Shown in pieces: positions 1-10,570 of a DNA stretch of 64,000 bases (positions are counted from its first letter, which is position 1; every line of letters starts with the position of its first letter). A model generated the notes under the pieces. It was not told the origin of the DNA. It did no database searches and saw nothing but the letters and a program-made list of their open reading frames with translations. Source of the DNA: Siphonodentalium dalli (taxonomy: Eukaryota > Mollusca > Scaphopoda > Gadilida > Siphonodentaliidae); the NCBI GenBank assembly GCA_032622095.1, contig CP136064.1, positions 172,616,310 to 172,680,309 of the forward strand, given 5' to 3'. Both the position numbers and the translations under genes were made by a program.

Positions 1-1252
1 AAATGTTAATTAAAAGCCACATCAACAATTCGAAGTATGCATATGTCTAACCTAATTCTGACATTATATGTGTCATGTGGAATAAATTTGCTTAGTTTTA
101 AGATTCATGCAGTTCATTAAATAAATGGATTGATCCAGTTTCTAAGTTTTGGAGATTTTCCGTCTTATGAAGAAAAACAATCCACTGATAAAATATAGTG
201 AATGACTGTCAACATTTAGAAACCAGTAGACTGATATAGTAACTTGAAACATTTAGTAATATCAAGGACAAATAGCATATATAGTACATATATGATGTGT
301 ATATATATGTACTATATGTACAAGGACAAATAATACTAATATATACACATCATTGAACATGGTCTGTATAATTAATCAAGTAGCGGACATATGTTTAGTG
401 AAGAGACTTGTTCAATGAAGAAAGACAAAATCAGGAAAAAAATGCATTCCATTCATGAAATTCACACAATGGATATCTTCCACATAATTAACTACTACTA
501 ATATGAAATTACGAATAGGGTACGTCACTAGAATTTGTGTTCTTTCTATCAGTTGTCATTTTGCCATATCCGTTATAGTTACGATTATAGTTTTGAGAAG
601 CAAAACATGGGCAATCATCGAGCCAGCCACTGACTATGACCTGATAACATAATTAAGTACAAAACAATCACGGCAAACAGAACCATATCACCTTACTGAG
701 AGTGGCAAGAAGTTTGAACGGTTCTATTTTCTCACAAACGGACTTCTGCGAAAAGGATATTTAGACCATCTAAAAAATTATGACTATACTATTAGCTATT
801 CGTAATTCTTATCAGTAGTAGTTTATTATGCGAAAGGTGTACAATGGCAAACAAAATGATAAACTGAACAAAGAGAGGATAGTTCAAATTCTTTTAAATT
901 TGTTGGGAATACTAACAGCATTCATTTGAAATGTTACTATGGGTGTGTGTAAATAAGAAGACTATAGTGACAAAAGTGCAATGGTGAAAAAAATCACTGC
1001 TATAGTTTGATGGTGATTGTTGGAACTGATAACTAAAATATGTCATGACAGCCAGTTTTCTAAATGTATACTTATTTGGTTTTAGTAAAACATTTCCAAA
1101 AATCTTAGAACAGATGACTCACATTGGAAATCATATTTTTGTTTTATCATTTCCACTGCAGAGAGACCAAGCAGTACCCATGTATATTTGTATAGTAGGG
1201 GTTCAACAGTTTTTCTCTCTCTGATTGATCCGTATGGGGCACATTCATTATC
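1..1252. other. AT-rich stretch, no gene seen
   Basis: I find no supported coding region. Positions 264-331 hold a small AT palindrome (ATATATAGTACATATAT and its complement) framed by two direct copies of AAGGACAAATA. This stretch probably belongs to the next myosin intron, but no exon is visible. Confidence 0.5.
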
Positions 1253-1445
1253 TACAGTAATGCCCTAAGTAATCGACTCCTTAACCACAGCAGAATTTTG
1301 GGTAACTTTTCAAGATTTAGTCGTAAATATGGCTTGTTGCCATTCATCGGAAACCTCGCAACAAGCCATATTTCCGACTAAATCCTGAAAAGTTACCCAT
1401 AATTCTGCTGTGGTTAAAGAGTCGATTACTTAGGGCATTACTGTA
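1253..1445. mobile_element. Palindromic MITE, CAGTAATGCCC family, copy 1
   Basis: The element is a near-perfect palindrome. Its left end reads TACAGTAATGCCCTAAGTAA and the right end is the reverse complement (TTAGGGCATTACTGTA). The arms extend about 85 bp through CCACAGCAGAATT and ATATGGCTTGTTG to a short centre. The outermost TA on each side is consistent with a TA target duplication, as made by Tc1/mariner-type transposases. It has no coding capacity. Sister copies are at 8460-8643 and 9441-9618. Confidence 0.88.
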
Positions 1446-2700
1446 CTTCGGATGTTATTACACCAGAATTTATCTGGTCATGAGATAAAAGGGGACTAGA
1501 AATACTCTTCTAAGGCCACATACAGTCAAATTCATGTTTCTCAGGCCTGCACGCATGGTACTGAAACTCCAAATGTGCAAACCTATTTATTCGCGTTAAA
1601 ATTGTCAGGAAAATTTTTAATCGGTAAGAAAAACAAACTTGTGGTACAATTTTTATGCGAAGTGAGATTGAACAGACCAAATTCAAATTTCCGATTCATT
1701 ACTGTAATTGGTAACTATATATGTTTGAACATGTGTTAAACACGTGATGCATTGCATCTGCAAACTCTGTAAAAATTGTGTCAATGATAATTTATTGGGT
1801 GATTTTTGACGAAATAAACACATAGAATCTATCAGCTGACTTTTATGGACTTCTGTTTGGGTAATAATGGCCACCAGCAACTGAAATTAATTTTATTATT
1901 AAACCCAGAGATAGCCCATGCAGAGGTGGATTAATTGCTTCGTTGGCATGTGCCCCAGGAATAAAACATTAATTTAAATGCCCCAAAGTTTAATATATTT
2001 ACTAATATACTTTGGTTTGGTTGTGTTCAGTCATTACACGACTAATATAGTTCCAACAATCACCAAACAGAGTGGTCAATGCATCTACACTCTACAGGTA
2101 ACATTAATAAACAAACTTACGAATCGAGAGGAGTTGTTGTTTCTTATGGTTTTTGCATTGCCATAGGCTTCCAATACTGGGTTAGCCTGTACAATCTGAT
2201 CCTCTAAGGTTCCTGCTTTTTGCTAAAAGAGAGAGGTATGATACGCTTGAAATACAAAATGTTTTTTCTTCTATATGATAGTGGATATACATGTATGTTC
2301 AAGCAATACTGATATTGCCTGGGTTAAGTGATTGTAAATCTATATCCATATTTACAAATGCCTGTCTGTGTTCTATATAAATTAACGGGGGACAATCTAG
2401 ATGGCACCAAAGGGGTCTAACAGGGGTAACTTTTAACGAGGAAGATAATTATATGGGTTGGAATTTTCTAAAGCGACACTATTGTTGTCAGGGGCAGTAA
2501 AGGAGAGGGGCAGTAAAGGAGAGGGGCAGCAAAAAATTTTGTTGCTGATTTCCACCAAACATATACATAATCATCTCCATAACATGAAGAATCAAATGGT
2601 TTGGTTTAAAAATGTCAAAATTGGCGCTGTTCGATGTCATGGGAGGGCACTAAATTTGATACAAATTCTTTTAGTCACCGATTTCCAACAGTTTTATATA
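1446..2700. other. Intergenic or intronic stretch with a short tandem repeat
   Basis: No gene can be supported. A 16-bp unit GGGGCAGTAAAGGAGA is repeated about 2.5 times at 2491-2530. Otherwise this is AT-rich unique-looking sequence. Confidence 0.5.
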
Positions 2701-2930
2701 TACAGTGAAACCTGCTTTGGACGACCACTGCCAAGAGCGACCACCTCGCTTTAACGACCGGATTGGCTTTGTACGGACTGGTTTTACTATATAAATGACC
2801 TGCCGTGAGCGACCACCTGTCAAACGCGACCAGCGGTCGGTGATTTGTGGCAAAAATGACTAAATTTACCCGCTATGAACGACCACCAGACATGAAAAAT
2901 AAGTCTTTAACCAGTGCTTTTCCAACGTGA
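2701..2930. repeat. CGACC-containing repeat with 16-17 bp period
   Basis: CGACC recurs at 2722, 2738, 2755, 2810, 2827 and 2880, mostly at multiples of 16-17 bp, with degenerate copies between (for example near 2772 and 2795). The array begins with TACAGTGAAACCTG. It looks like a decayed dispersed repeat built of a short tandem unit such as GCGACCACCTGNCAA. A single related piece (GGCGACCACCTGTCATG) is at 4131-4147. Confidence 0.55.
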
Positions 2931-3455
2931 GCCCCAGATGCTTCAGCAGGATGCATTTCTTTGATTAAAATTATTTGCAATCAGTTGCTTCATCACATAC
3001 TATGATTCGGGGATTCCCCACCGGGACATGTGACTAAGCGGAATTCCAAGCAGGGGGATATGACATTGGTTCATTTTAATCCAAAAGTAGTATTTGGGAA
3101 CGTGGATTATAAAAACTCCATCACTCTTTATTATTTTTGACGTGAATGTTGACGATGTGTTTGACCTAACTAATGTATGATGAAATACAAAAAAGATCCT
3201 ATATTCCATAGTAGCATAAAATTGAGACTCTGCTGGGCTGTTCTGTTGTTTTAGCGATAAGCCTATCATTAATCTAGTCGCTGCCTCATTGTGGCGAAGC
3301 ATGAAAATGCTTAGGGCAAAGTGTCAAACTTACTCAATGCGGGGATTTAATGTCTGCACCAGAAGCGAATGGCATAAAGGAACCTTTGTTTAATAAATAC
3401 AGGAGTTCCCGTCCTCCCGCTATGTCTCATTGAAAGAACCATCAACACGCTGACA

Positions 3456-3722
3456 ATGCACGCTTTCCAAGTTTTTATAATGCTCATTCCCGGGCTTCAT
3501 ATTTTAAAATCATGCAATGTGACATCATCAAGTAATCGTAGAAGTTTGCAGACACTACGCAATGAACTGTGTCGCAACAACAGAAACATCAAAGAGATAT
3601 TCCGTAGTCGCGAAATGAGGTCAATCATGCACGTGTCCAGAATCATTACAGGTCAGGTCAAGGACACACCCACTGTTTATGAATTTTCTGCGGTTTGCAG
3701 TTTTATTCGAAGATACTATTAA
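3456..3722 (+). CDS. Candidate small secreted protein, 88 aa (unproven)
   Basis: The frame starts with an ATG with A at -3 and runs 88 codons to TAA. The first ~20 residues (MHAFQVFIMLIPGLHIL) look like a signal peptide. The rest is basic, has three Cys and several dibasic or Arg-rich sites (NRRS, IRRYY), and shows no family I recognise. A TTTAATAAATA box lies about 70 bp upstream of the ATG and an AATAAA signal sits at 3762-3767, 40 bp after the stop. These features fit a one-exon peptide gene, but an 88-codon frame can occur by chance in DNA of this composition. It is on the strand opposite to the myosin gene. Confidence 0.25.
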   Translation: MHAFQVFIMLIPGLHILKSCNVTSSSNRRSLQTLRNELCRNNRNIKEIFRSREMRSIMHVSRIITGQVKDTPTVYEFSAVCSFIRRYY

Positions 3723-3769
3723 ATACATTAAAAATAATATAATATGTGAGAAAGGAATGGAAATAAAGA

Positions 3770-5012
3770 CATGCAGTGATGACTGATGTACGTTTATTCC
3801 ATTTTTATCAAGTTATCATGTTGGGAGTTGATTTGCGCCCCGACAATCTGTCTAAATGTTCTTCCTTCTGTCACGACTCACATGCCCGATGTGTTCTCTG
3901 ATCGGCTGTTCTACTGCATTATTTAACATGCATTTACCTGTATAAATCTCTTTTTTTTCTTCTTTTTTTTTTTAATAATATTAATTTAAAGTATACTTTA
4001 TTAAAAGAAGATTAAACATATAATCACAATCATTTTCAACCAGTTTGTGTATAAAAATAATTCACTTGCTCAGACATCTAACACTGATGATAGATGTCAG
4101 TTAAGTCGAAATTGGAACAAACCTGTCGTCGGCGACCACCTGTCATGTGTTGGCACTGGTGCAGCAATAAAGGTCCTGTGTCAGTGCATTCTCTTATATA
4201 TGCGAGTTTCCCATAGGGAGCCTCGCATATATAAGAAAATTAGTGTTGAAATGATTAGTTGACTAGTCAACATCAACTAGAATTTTGACGATAGTCGATT
4301 AACAATCTCTTAATTGCCATATTTCCCAGAAAGGTATAGATAATTGTTGCATTGTCGCCTGAGTGCATAAAGCATAGACGTTTCAGACGGATCCCAAATA
4401 CGATCGCAGTTACGTTATACAAAACATGTTGTTGATCTAGATATTCAGTCATCACGAGAGGGATAGCGACCTGTTATTCGAGGGAATAGTGGGACGCTTT
4501 TGATGTCTCATTGGAACAATCATTGTTCAGCTAAGTCGCAACAAGAGAGTTACTGTACACGTTCACATTTCAAAGTGCGGCACCTTTGATCTCCGACATT
4601 CTATGTATGACTTTGTGATAGAAATGTTATGTTTTGACGATGCGGTGACTGATACAAAATCAAATCAATTCTGACGTGACCGCGTGTTCATTCACTCCTG
4701 ACTGGGCACTGGTATATGTTTATATTGTGTTGCATTATGCCAATATATCAGTCAGATTTCTAATCAAGTCATTAACTCATTGTCATATAACCCACACACC
4801 CCTAAAGTAGACCAACAGTTACATGGTTTAACCGAAAAACAATTGTCACCTATCATTTATTTATTAAATTGTTATTTACGAAAACTCAGTTTGGATAGAG
4901 AGCATCATATACTTATGATATTGTAATTTTTATATTGTCAGTTTTTTCTTGAGTGATCACGTAACTTGACTACTACACTGGCATCAGGCCTGAGTATAGG
5001 TGCATGAAATTT
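3770..5012. other. Gene-free stretch with a stem-loop
   Basis: No coding region is supported. A T-rich run lies at 3950-3973. A perfect 14-bp stem, CTTATATATGCGAG at 4193-4206 and its complement at 4222-4235, encloses a 15-nt loop. The remainder appears unique and AT-rich. Confidence 0.5.
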
Positions 5013-5402
5013 GCAGAATGAGGTCCCCAGAGGGTGAATTTAGTGATATCCTGCACGGCAGGCTAGTATCATTCTGCATGAACTCATCTGCTATGGGATA
5101 CCTAGACTCAGATTGAAGTTCCCAGATGGTGAATATTGTGATGTGCACCCATTGGGAACCCCGATTATGCAATGTGACATTTGCCAATTTGGGGATATAG
5201 AGAAGCTAAACTGAAGAATGTGAAGAAGTTTCTATAGAAACTAAAGCACTTGTTAATTTGATAATAAAGATACTTTCCAGAGAAGATGAGGCCTTAGCAG
5301 AATGAGGTCCCCACTCTCCAGAAGGTGAATTTAGTTATGCTAACCCATTATGCATGATAGTGTCGATCACTAAATTCATCCTCTGGGAACCTCATTCTGC
5401 AA
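5013..5402. mobile_element. Inverted-repeat element beside myosin exon 5
   Basis: The left end TTGCAGAATGAGGTCCCCAG is matched in reverse complement at the right end (CTCATTCTGCAA, about 5390-5402). The arms match for about 35 bp, through GGTGAATTTAGTGAT. Inside are further partial copies of the same end (5299 and on), so the element is composite. Its right end stops about 45 bp from the splice donor of the P-loop exon. Confidence 0.65.
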
Positions 5403-5448
5403 ATGACAGGCACCATCTACTCAGGCCCGCTACACTGCCAGGACTTAC

Positions 5449-5545
5449 ATCTGCTATAGCTTGCGCTCCACCACCAGCTGCCACCATAGCGAAGTACATG
5501 ATGACTTTTTTCGTGTTTTCAGTCTTTCCAGCTCCAGATTCACCA
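5449..5545 (-). CDS. Mhc: Myosin heavy chain, P-loop and loop 1 exon
   Basis: The exon encodes T174 (shared codon) and residues 175-206. It begins with GESGAGKTENTKKVIMYFA, the Walker A P-loop that binds ATP phosphates, and ends in the variable surface loop 1 (25/50 kDa junction) with MVAAGGGAQAIAD. The acceptor is TGATTTCAG and the likely donor is GAT/GTAAGT. Loop 1 here is Gly/Ala-rich and has no lysine up to the donor; the usual lysine-rich part could lie in the next exon, outside the window. I searched the remaining 5.4 kb for the next expected segment (NPVLEAFGNAKT-like) and did not see it. In scallops this region is alternatively spliced, but only one copy of the exon is visible here. 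Confidence 0.93.
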
Positions 5546-6718
5546 CTGAAATCAGAAAATGGTAGAATTTCAAATACCAATATTCATTGAAAACCTTGTT
5601 TACATACCTTACTCGTATTTAAATTTGTGCAGTACTATTTTTTGCACAACCAATGGTGCGCAAATTTAAAACTGAGCAAAAAATAGTAGTATCGACTCTT
5701 GAGTTTATATCAATCCACAGTGGTAATACGAGGGTATGTTAATGAGTTACATACATTACGGAAAGTTGGACGTAATAGACAATTATATTTACATATAAAC
5801 GGGTGACCTATCATGTTTAAAGCGATAACTCGTGTTAAAATCTTCGATGTTGCAATGCTTGTGAAAGAAATAATCTCATAGTCCAGGCTGAAGGTGCCAA
5901 AAGCACGTCTCCATATCCATAACCCTGGAATGACACAGTGGTCATTCAGTCTGAGTTAAGTATGTCAACCCAACTATCTAAATTGCACACAGAGGTGTAG
6001 ATTTTGTCTTAATTCAGCAGCCTATATATGCAGTTGTGTTTTTATTTCTTTCGAGACCATTTCAATACTGTCCTTATCTGTTTAAATATTCAAATGAATT
6101 ACTTGGGATCATGAATAAACATCTTAACAACAAAATTATGATGCAGTTATACATGTACCGGTATGTTCTAATGAATGTAAAGTTTCGTCATGATTGCCTT
6201 TAATATACATGTGTATATTTAGAAATGGATATGAATGGAAATTAATTGCCATCAGATACAAGACTTTTATGAATATATTTTTGTCAGTTTCAAAAATTAG
6301 AGAAAAATTTAACTGCGAGAATTTTACGAGTAATTAAGATATTCACATTCAACATGCATTTCATATATCACATCACAACTTGGATAAAAGCATTATTATT
6401 ATATATATGTTATTGTTCCATGGGAATGCCAGGTAGACAACCCTCTTGGTTATGCTGTCCCTGATAACTTAGTTTGTAAAATTAAAATATCATGTAATTG
6501 TGTATAATGTATCAAGCTATTATAAATAATCATAGTCATAGGAATAATAGTTTTAAAATAAAATCTGTGAAATACAACAGCAATGTATGTGTTCATGGAA
6601 GTGTTGATTATGAATAAGAATTGTCATGATATAGTTTTCGATTGTGAAAACACACTTCATAAAACTCCACATTCAAACTGAGATATGTCTCATTGAAGAA
6701 AAAAATCATGAACCTTAA

Positions 6719-6885
6719 CCCTTTCAGTGCCAAGTCCGATTTTTGTATCAACCCATATTTCCTTGATCATTTTTCAAATCTAAGAGCTCTTTCCATCAAT
6801 GTTTCACATTATTATAATCAATAAATTTGAAAAATGATCAAGGAAATATGGGTTGATTCAAAAATCGGACTTGGCACTGAAAGGG
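6719..6885. mobile_element. TTAA-flanked palindromic MITE (CCCTTTCAGTGCC family)
   Basis: The arms of about 62 bp begin CCCTTTCAGTGCCAAGTCCG and match with about one mismatch. The element is flanked on both sides by TTAA (6715-6718 and 6886-6889). TTAA duplication plus a CCC start is typical of piggyBac-type elements. It lies in myosin intron 4 and has no coding capacity. Confidence 0.87.
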
Positions 6886-6930
6886 TTAAATTGAACTAGC
6901 AACATTGTTATCTTTCCCCGTCACATTAAT

Positions 6931-7019
6931 ACACAGAATGACAGGAGTGTGAATGGGTTTGTTGCTCTGGCACAAATGCTGTATCAACAAACCCATTAAC
7001 ACATGTGTCATTCTGTGTT
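6931..7019. mobile_element. Short inverted-repeat element
   Basis: ACACAGAATGACAGGAGTGT at the left is mirrored by a right arm ending TGTCATTCTGTGTT. The arms are about 34 bp with a few mismatches and meet at CAACAAACCCATT. It is probably a MITE remnant in myosin intron 4. Confidence 0.6.
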
Positions 7020-7684
7020 TATAACATATCACCCATCCTAGAATCCGAGCATTATAAAAATACAAGCTTACAAGGTTTATACAAGGAACATACAGGTCTT
7101 GTTTTGTCGTGTGTGATGATGGTTTTATTTTATAGTTCTGGCTTAATGGTTGAGGTAAATGTCATGTAAGTCATTTGACATCATCGAGATGCGTATGGAG
7201 CGTATGGAACATATGTTCCATAGGATTTGTAAATATGGAACAGCATTAACAGTGTAATTATAGGAACAAGCGTGTAATGTTGTAATCTGTCATGATCAAA
7301 AGTATAACATAGAAGGTTGTAAGTGTTCATCTGTTTATATTTACACACTAAGTGTTGTCATCACTAAATCCAGCATTCTGATTGGTCGGCGCCCACGTGG
7401 CTAGTTGCAGTTATTTCTCGGTGAATGCGCAACGCCTCATAACACCAAGCTAATAACACCATCGATACGTCATTAGGTTTGGAAAGACGAACGCGTAATG
7501 CTTTGGGCGCATTTTGACTCGCGCAGGATTGACTTAATACATCATCGGGTTTCAACATGAAGAGAAATTGTTCCTATTAACTTTTGCCAAGGATGCTATT
7601 GGGTATTTTGGGCTGATCTTGTCACGATACACTTTTCAATTTAAATATATTTACAAAAGTGGCTTTTTCGCTAAATGTATATAA

Positions 7685-7835
7685 ATATAAGGATTAACTG
7701 TCATGTGGAGATGTAACAGTGAGGTAAGTGGACATAACTTGTATATAAAACCCTTGGGTTTTACACAAGTTATGTCCACTTACCTCACCGTTACATCTCC
7801 ATAAAAACAGTCCACATGACAGTTAATCCTTATTT
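7685..7835. mobile_element. Palindromic MITE (AAGGATTAACTGTCATG family)
   Basis: The left arm begins AAGGATTAACTGTCATGTGG and the right arm ends with its complement. The arms continue through GAGGTAAGTGGACATAACTT to a small central loop. The right arm has about 11 extra bases. It lies in myosin intron 4. Confidence 0.8.
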
Positions 7836-8039
7836 ACTTTCAACTTGAAATGTGCAATGTTTGTGGAACATACATAATTGAGGGAGGTATTTTGTCTGAA
7901 TGCTGGGTCCTCAATGTTGACATCTTGCTCAAATTTATTTTAATCAAGACAAATCAAACAAGATCAACCGAGCTAACACTTAATATCTAGCAAATTGGGT
8001 GCTAATAATCAATTTAGATATAGTATAGCCTTAACTTAC

Positions 8040-8067
8040 GTTATCAACATAGACTGGTTTTCTCTGT
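8040..8067 (-). CDS. Mhc: Myosin heavy chain, 28-nt microexon (RENQSMLI)
   Basis: This very short exon lies between a TTTGCAG acceptor and a GTAAG donor. With one base from the previous exon and one from the next it encodes DRENQSMLIT, the conserved segment directly before the P-loop. It supplies 28 nt (1 + 26 + 1 in codon terms), so it cannot be skipped without shifting the frame. From memory, a microexon of about this size is found here in animal muscle myosin genes. It is isolated between introns of 4.8 kb and 2.5 kb. Joining exons 3, 4 and 5 through it restores an unbroken myosin frame, which is the main evidence. Confidence 0.93.
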
Positions 8068-8459
8068 CTGCAAAGTAAATATAACAGAATTTATTAAAAC
8101 CAACATTGTATAATACATGTATAATTATGATGGCTATTTTTAAACAGGGCCATAGCTGATCACTTCAGCAAGGATCAGTGAGTGGTGAAACACATTTTAT
8201 ACCAAATATTAAAATTGAGAAAATTATCTATGAAATCTATATAAAATTTACTTTGATAATTTGAGGATATGACATGAACTGAAAACATTTCAAACTCTAA
8301 ACAGAAAGAAAACTAGCTATAAGAACTTTAATAGTAATTGCCAATTTATTTTACATAAAACAATAACAGGCTAAGAACGGTCCAACAGATATCTTGCAAG
8401 ATGTCAGTTAATTGCTATATGTAGTACTGCAGGAGCATATCCTATAATTTTTTGTAACT

Positions 8460-8643
8460 TACAGTAATCCCTAAGTAATCGACTTCTTAAACACAGCAGA
8501 ATAATGGGTAACTTTTCAGGATTTAGTCGGAAATATGGCTTGTTGCATTCATCGGAAAGCTCTCGTGGAGAGCTTTCCGATGAATGGCAACAAGCCATAA
8601 TTCTGCTGTGGTTAAAGGGTCGATTACTTAGGGCATTACTGTA
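8460..8643. mobile_element. Palindromic MITE, CAGTAATGCCC family, copy 2
   Basis: It has the same ends as copy 1 (TACAGTAAT and ATTACTGTA). The right arm lacks about 30 bp between GCAACAAGCCATA and ATTCTGCTGTGG, so the palindrome is asymmetric. It lies in myosin intron 3. Confidence 0.87.
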
Positions 8644-9440
8644 GCTCATGGATGAAGATTCAGTTCATTTGAGTAACATTATGAATAATGAAAATGAGAA
8701 ACGATAGACCAATATTGGCATATTTTAATTTAGTTCTCTATACCACTTACTAGAACACTAGAACAATATCTAGAAGTTTAAACACATACACATTGCTCTG
8801 GTAGTTAATGTTCCCTGCTGGTGTCCTCATCTGTAGTACCAGTCACGTGAAATGCTATAGCTCTCGGGCCCTAAGGGTTCAGGTTCAGACAGGGAGGGTA
8901 TCACTAGGTGGGGGAGTTAAAACATGTTTAATAGTTGTGTGCTCAACATTCAAATCTATATGTTGAAATGAGTGGTCTCTGTTCTTTTATGAAATTAAAA
9001 GTTAGAGCAGGTTACAAGAAATTGTAAATTCAATTACTGCTGGAAATGTTGTCTAGGAACATTTTTCTTCATTCCCAGGGCTAATTAGAGCATTACTGTA
9101 CATGTAAGTTTAAGCACACAACTATTAATAGACACGAAGAGCACCAACCACGCATTATGAGTTTCCATATCTGATCTAATTATGCTATGCCATATATTCT
9201 ATATAAAAATTACAGATTAATCACTGTATCACCATGACCAATCTCCATTTCTTTGTGCGTCTTCAAACAAAATGTAAATATTATGAATAAAACTCAAAAT
9301 GAAAGGTCAGCGCTCTCTTGGTAGACCCATGAGGACTGATTCAATTAGGCCATTAAAATAAATGTCTGTGATCTCAAAATTTTTTATAGGAATAATATTA
9401 TGAGGGAAGTAGACTTTAATTAAATTTTTTTGATGCAATC

Positions 9441-9618
9441 TACAGTAATGCCCTAAATAATCGACTCCTTAACCACAGCAGAATTATGGGTAATTTTTCA
9501 GGATTTAGTCGAAATATGGTTTGTTGAATGGCAACAAGCCGTATTTCCGACTAAATCCTGAAAAATTACCCATAATTCTGCTGTGGTTAAGGAGTCGATT
9601 ATTTAGGGCATTACTGTA
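9441..9618. mobile_element. Palindromic MITE, CAGTAATGCCC family, copy 3
   Basis: Ends TACAGTAATGCCC and GGGCATTACTGTA bound arms of about 80 bp. The centre is shorter than in copy 1. It lies in myosin intron 3, about 800 bp from copy 2. Confidence 0.88.
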
Positions 9619-10339
9619 CATATAAAGTCTGTCCAAAATTTCAAATTATATAAAATTCAGAGATTGAAGTTTTTCGGTTTGATAATTTACATACTTAGTA
9701 GAATTTTTTAACTTGACTTTCTTGTGAGAACAAAGAACATTTATTTTTGCCTTATTAGAGGGCACTTGTCAATGGACGGTTATGGGTATAGGTGCACAGG
9801 TTATATTGGGAAATGTAAATTAGAGAGAAATATGTGGCATATTGTATGGTGAAGGGTTGTGTTTAAATAATTTTGGTGGTTTTGTTTAATCTGATCAATC
9901 TGACTGATATAATATTAAAGGAATATTATTCTGAAAAATGTTTAGTACTTTCTTTCAGTATACCAATATTATATAATTTAAATGTCAAATTTGCCCAAAT
10001 AATCTTGTGTTCGGTCGCTAATTATGTTTTTATAACGAAAACAAAAAAAATTCCGAAGAATGTCGAAGATCTTATGTTGTAGACGAAGTCACGTGATTGA
10101 AGTCACATGATCACCAATCGGTACGGTCACATGATATAACAAGTGACAATGACGTAGCGATAGGAGAATTGCCATTACTATCAAAATAAAGCAACCTTAC
10201 TGTTTGCCAGCTTATCTATGTATATAATTAATGCTTTGCGCATAACAATATAGCATTATAAAAGCGTGCACTTACGTCGATATAAACATTGGCCGTGGTT
10301 CGTTTGAACTTCCAATTATGAAACTTTTCGAAGGAGGGA

Positions 10340-10570
10340 TAACATATATAAATACATGTACACGAACTTTCGATACACATGCTTTATATACCCGTCCTAG
10401 CAATTTCCGGTTTATTGAGTCATGATGAAGGAACGTGGGGACACGTTTTAGAATAGTTGTCATCGTGAATATTTACTAATTACATCTATATGTAAATACA
10501 TGTACACAAACTTTCGATAACATGCTTTATATACCCGTCAAAGTCATAGCAATTTCCGGTTTATTGAACG
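10340..10570. repeat. Local direct duplication of ~85 bp
   Basis: AAATACATGTACACGAACTT, CATGCTTTATATACCCGTC and AGCAATTTCCGGTTTATTGA occur in this order at about 10350-10420 and again at about 10494-10567, with small indels. The second copy runs into CGCTCTTTATT motifs that recur at 48-50 kb. Confidence 0.7.

Larger units (their letters stand above)
5546..8039 (-). other. Myosin intron 4 (2.5 kb)
   Basis: The intron is bounded by GTAAG at 8035-8039 and TTTCAG at 5546-5551. It contains inverted-repeat elements at about 5603-5745 (weak), 6719-6885, 6931-7019 and 7685-7835. No further exon or ORF is supported. Confidence 0.85.
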
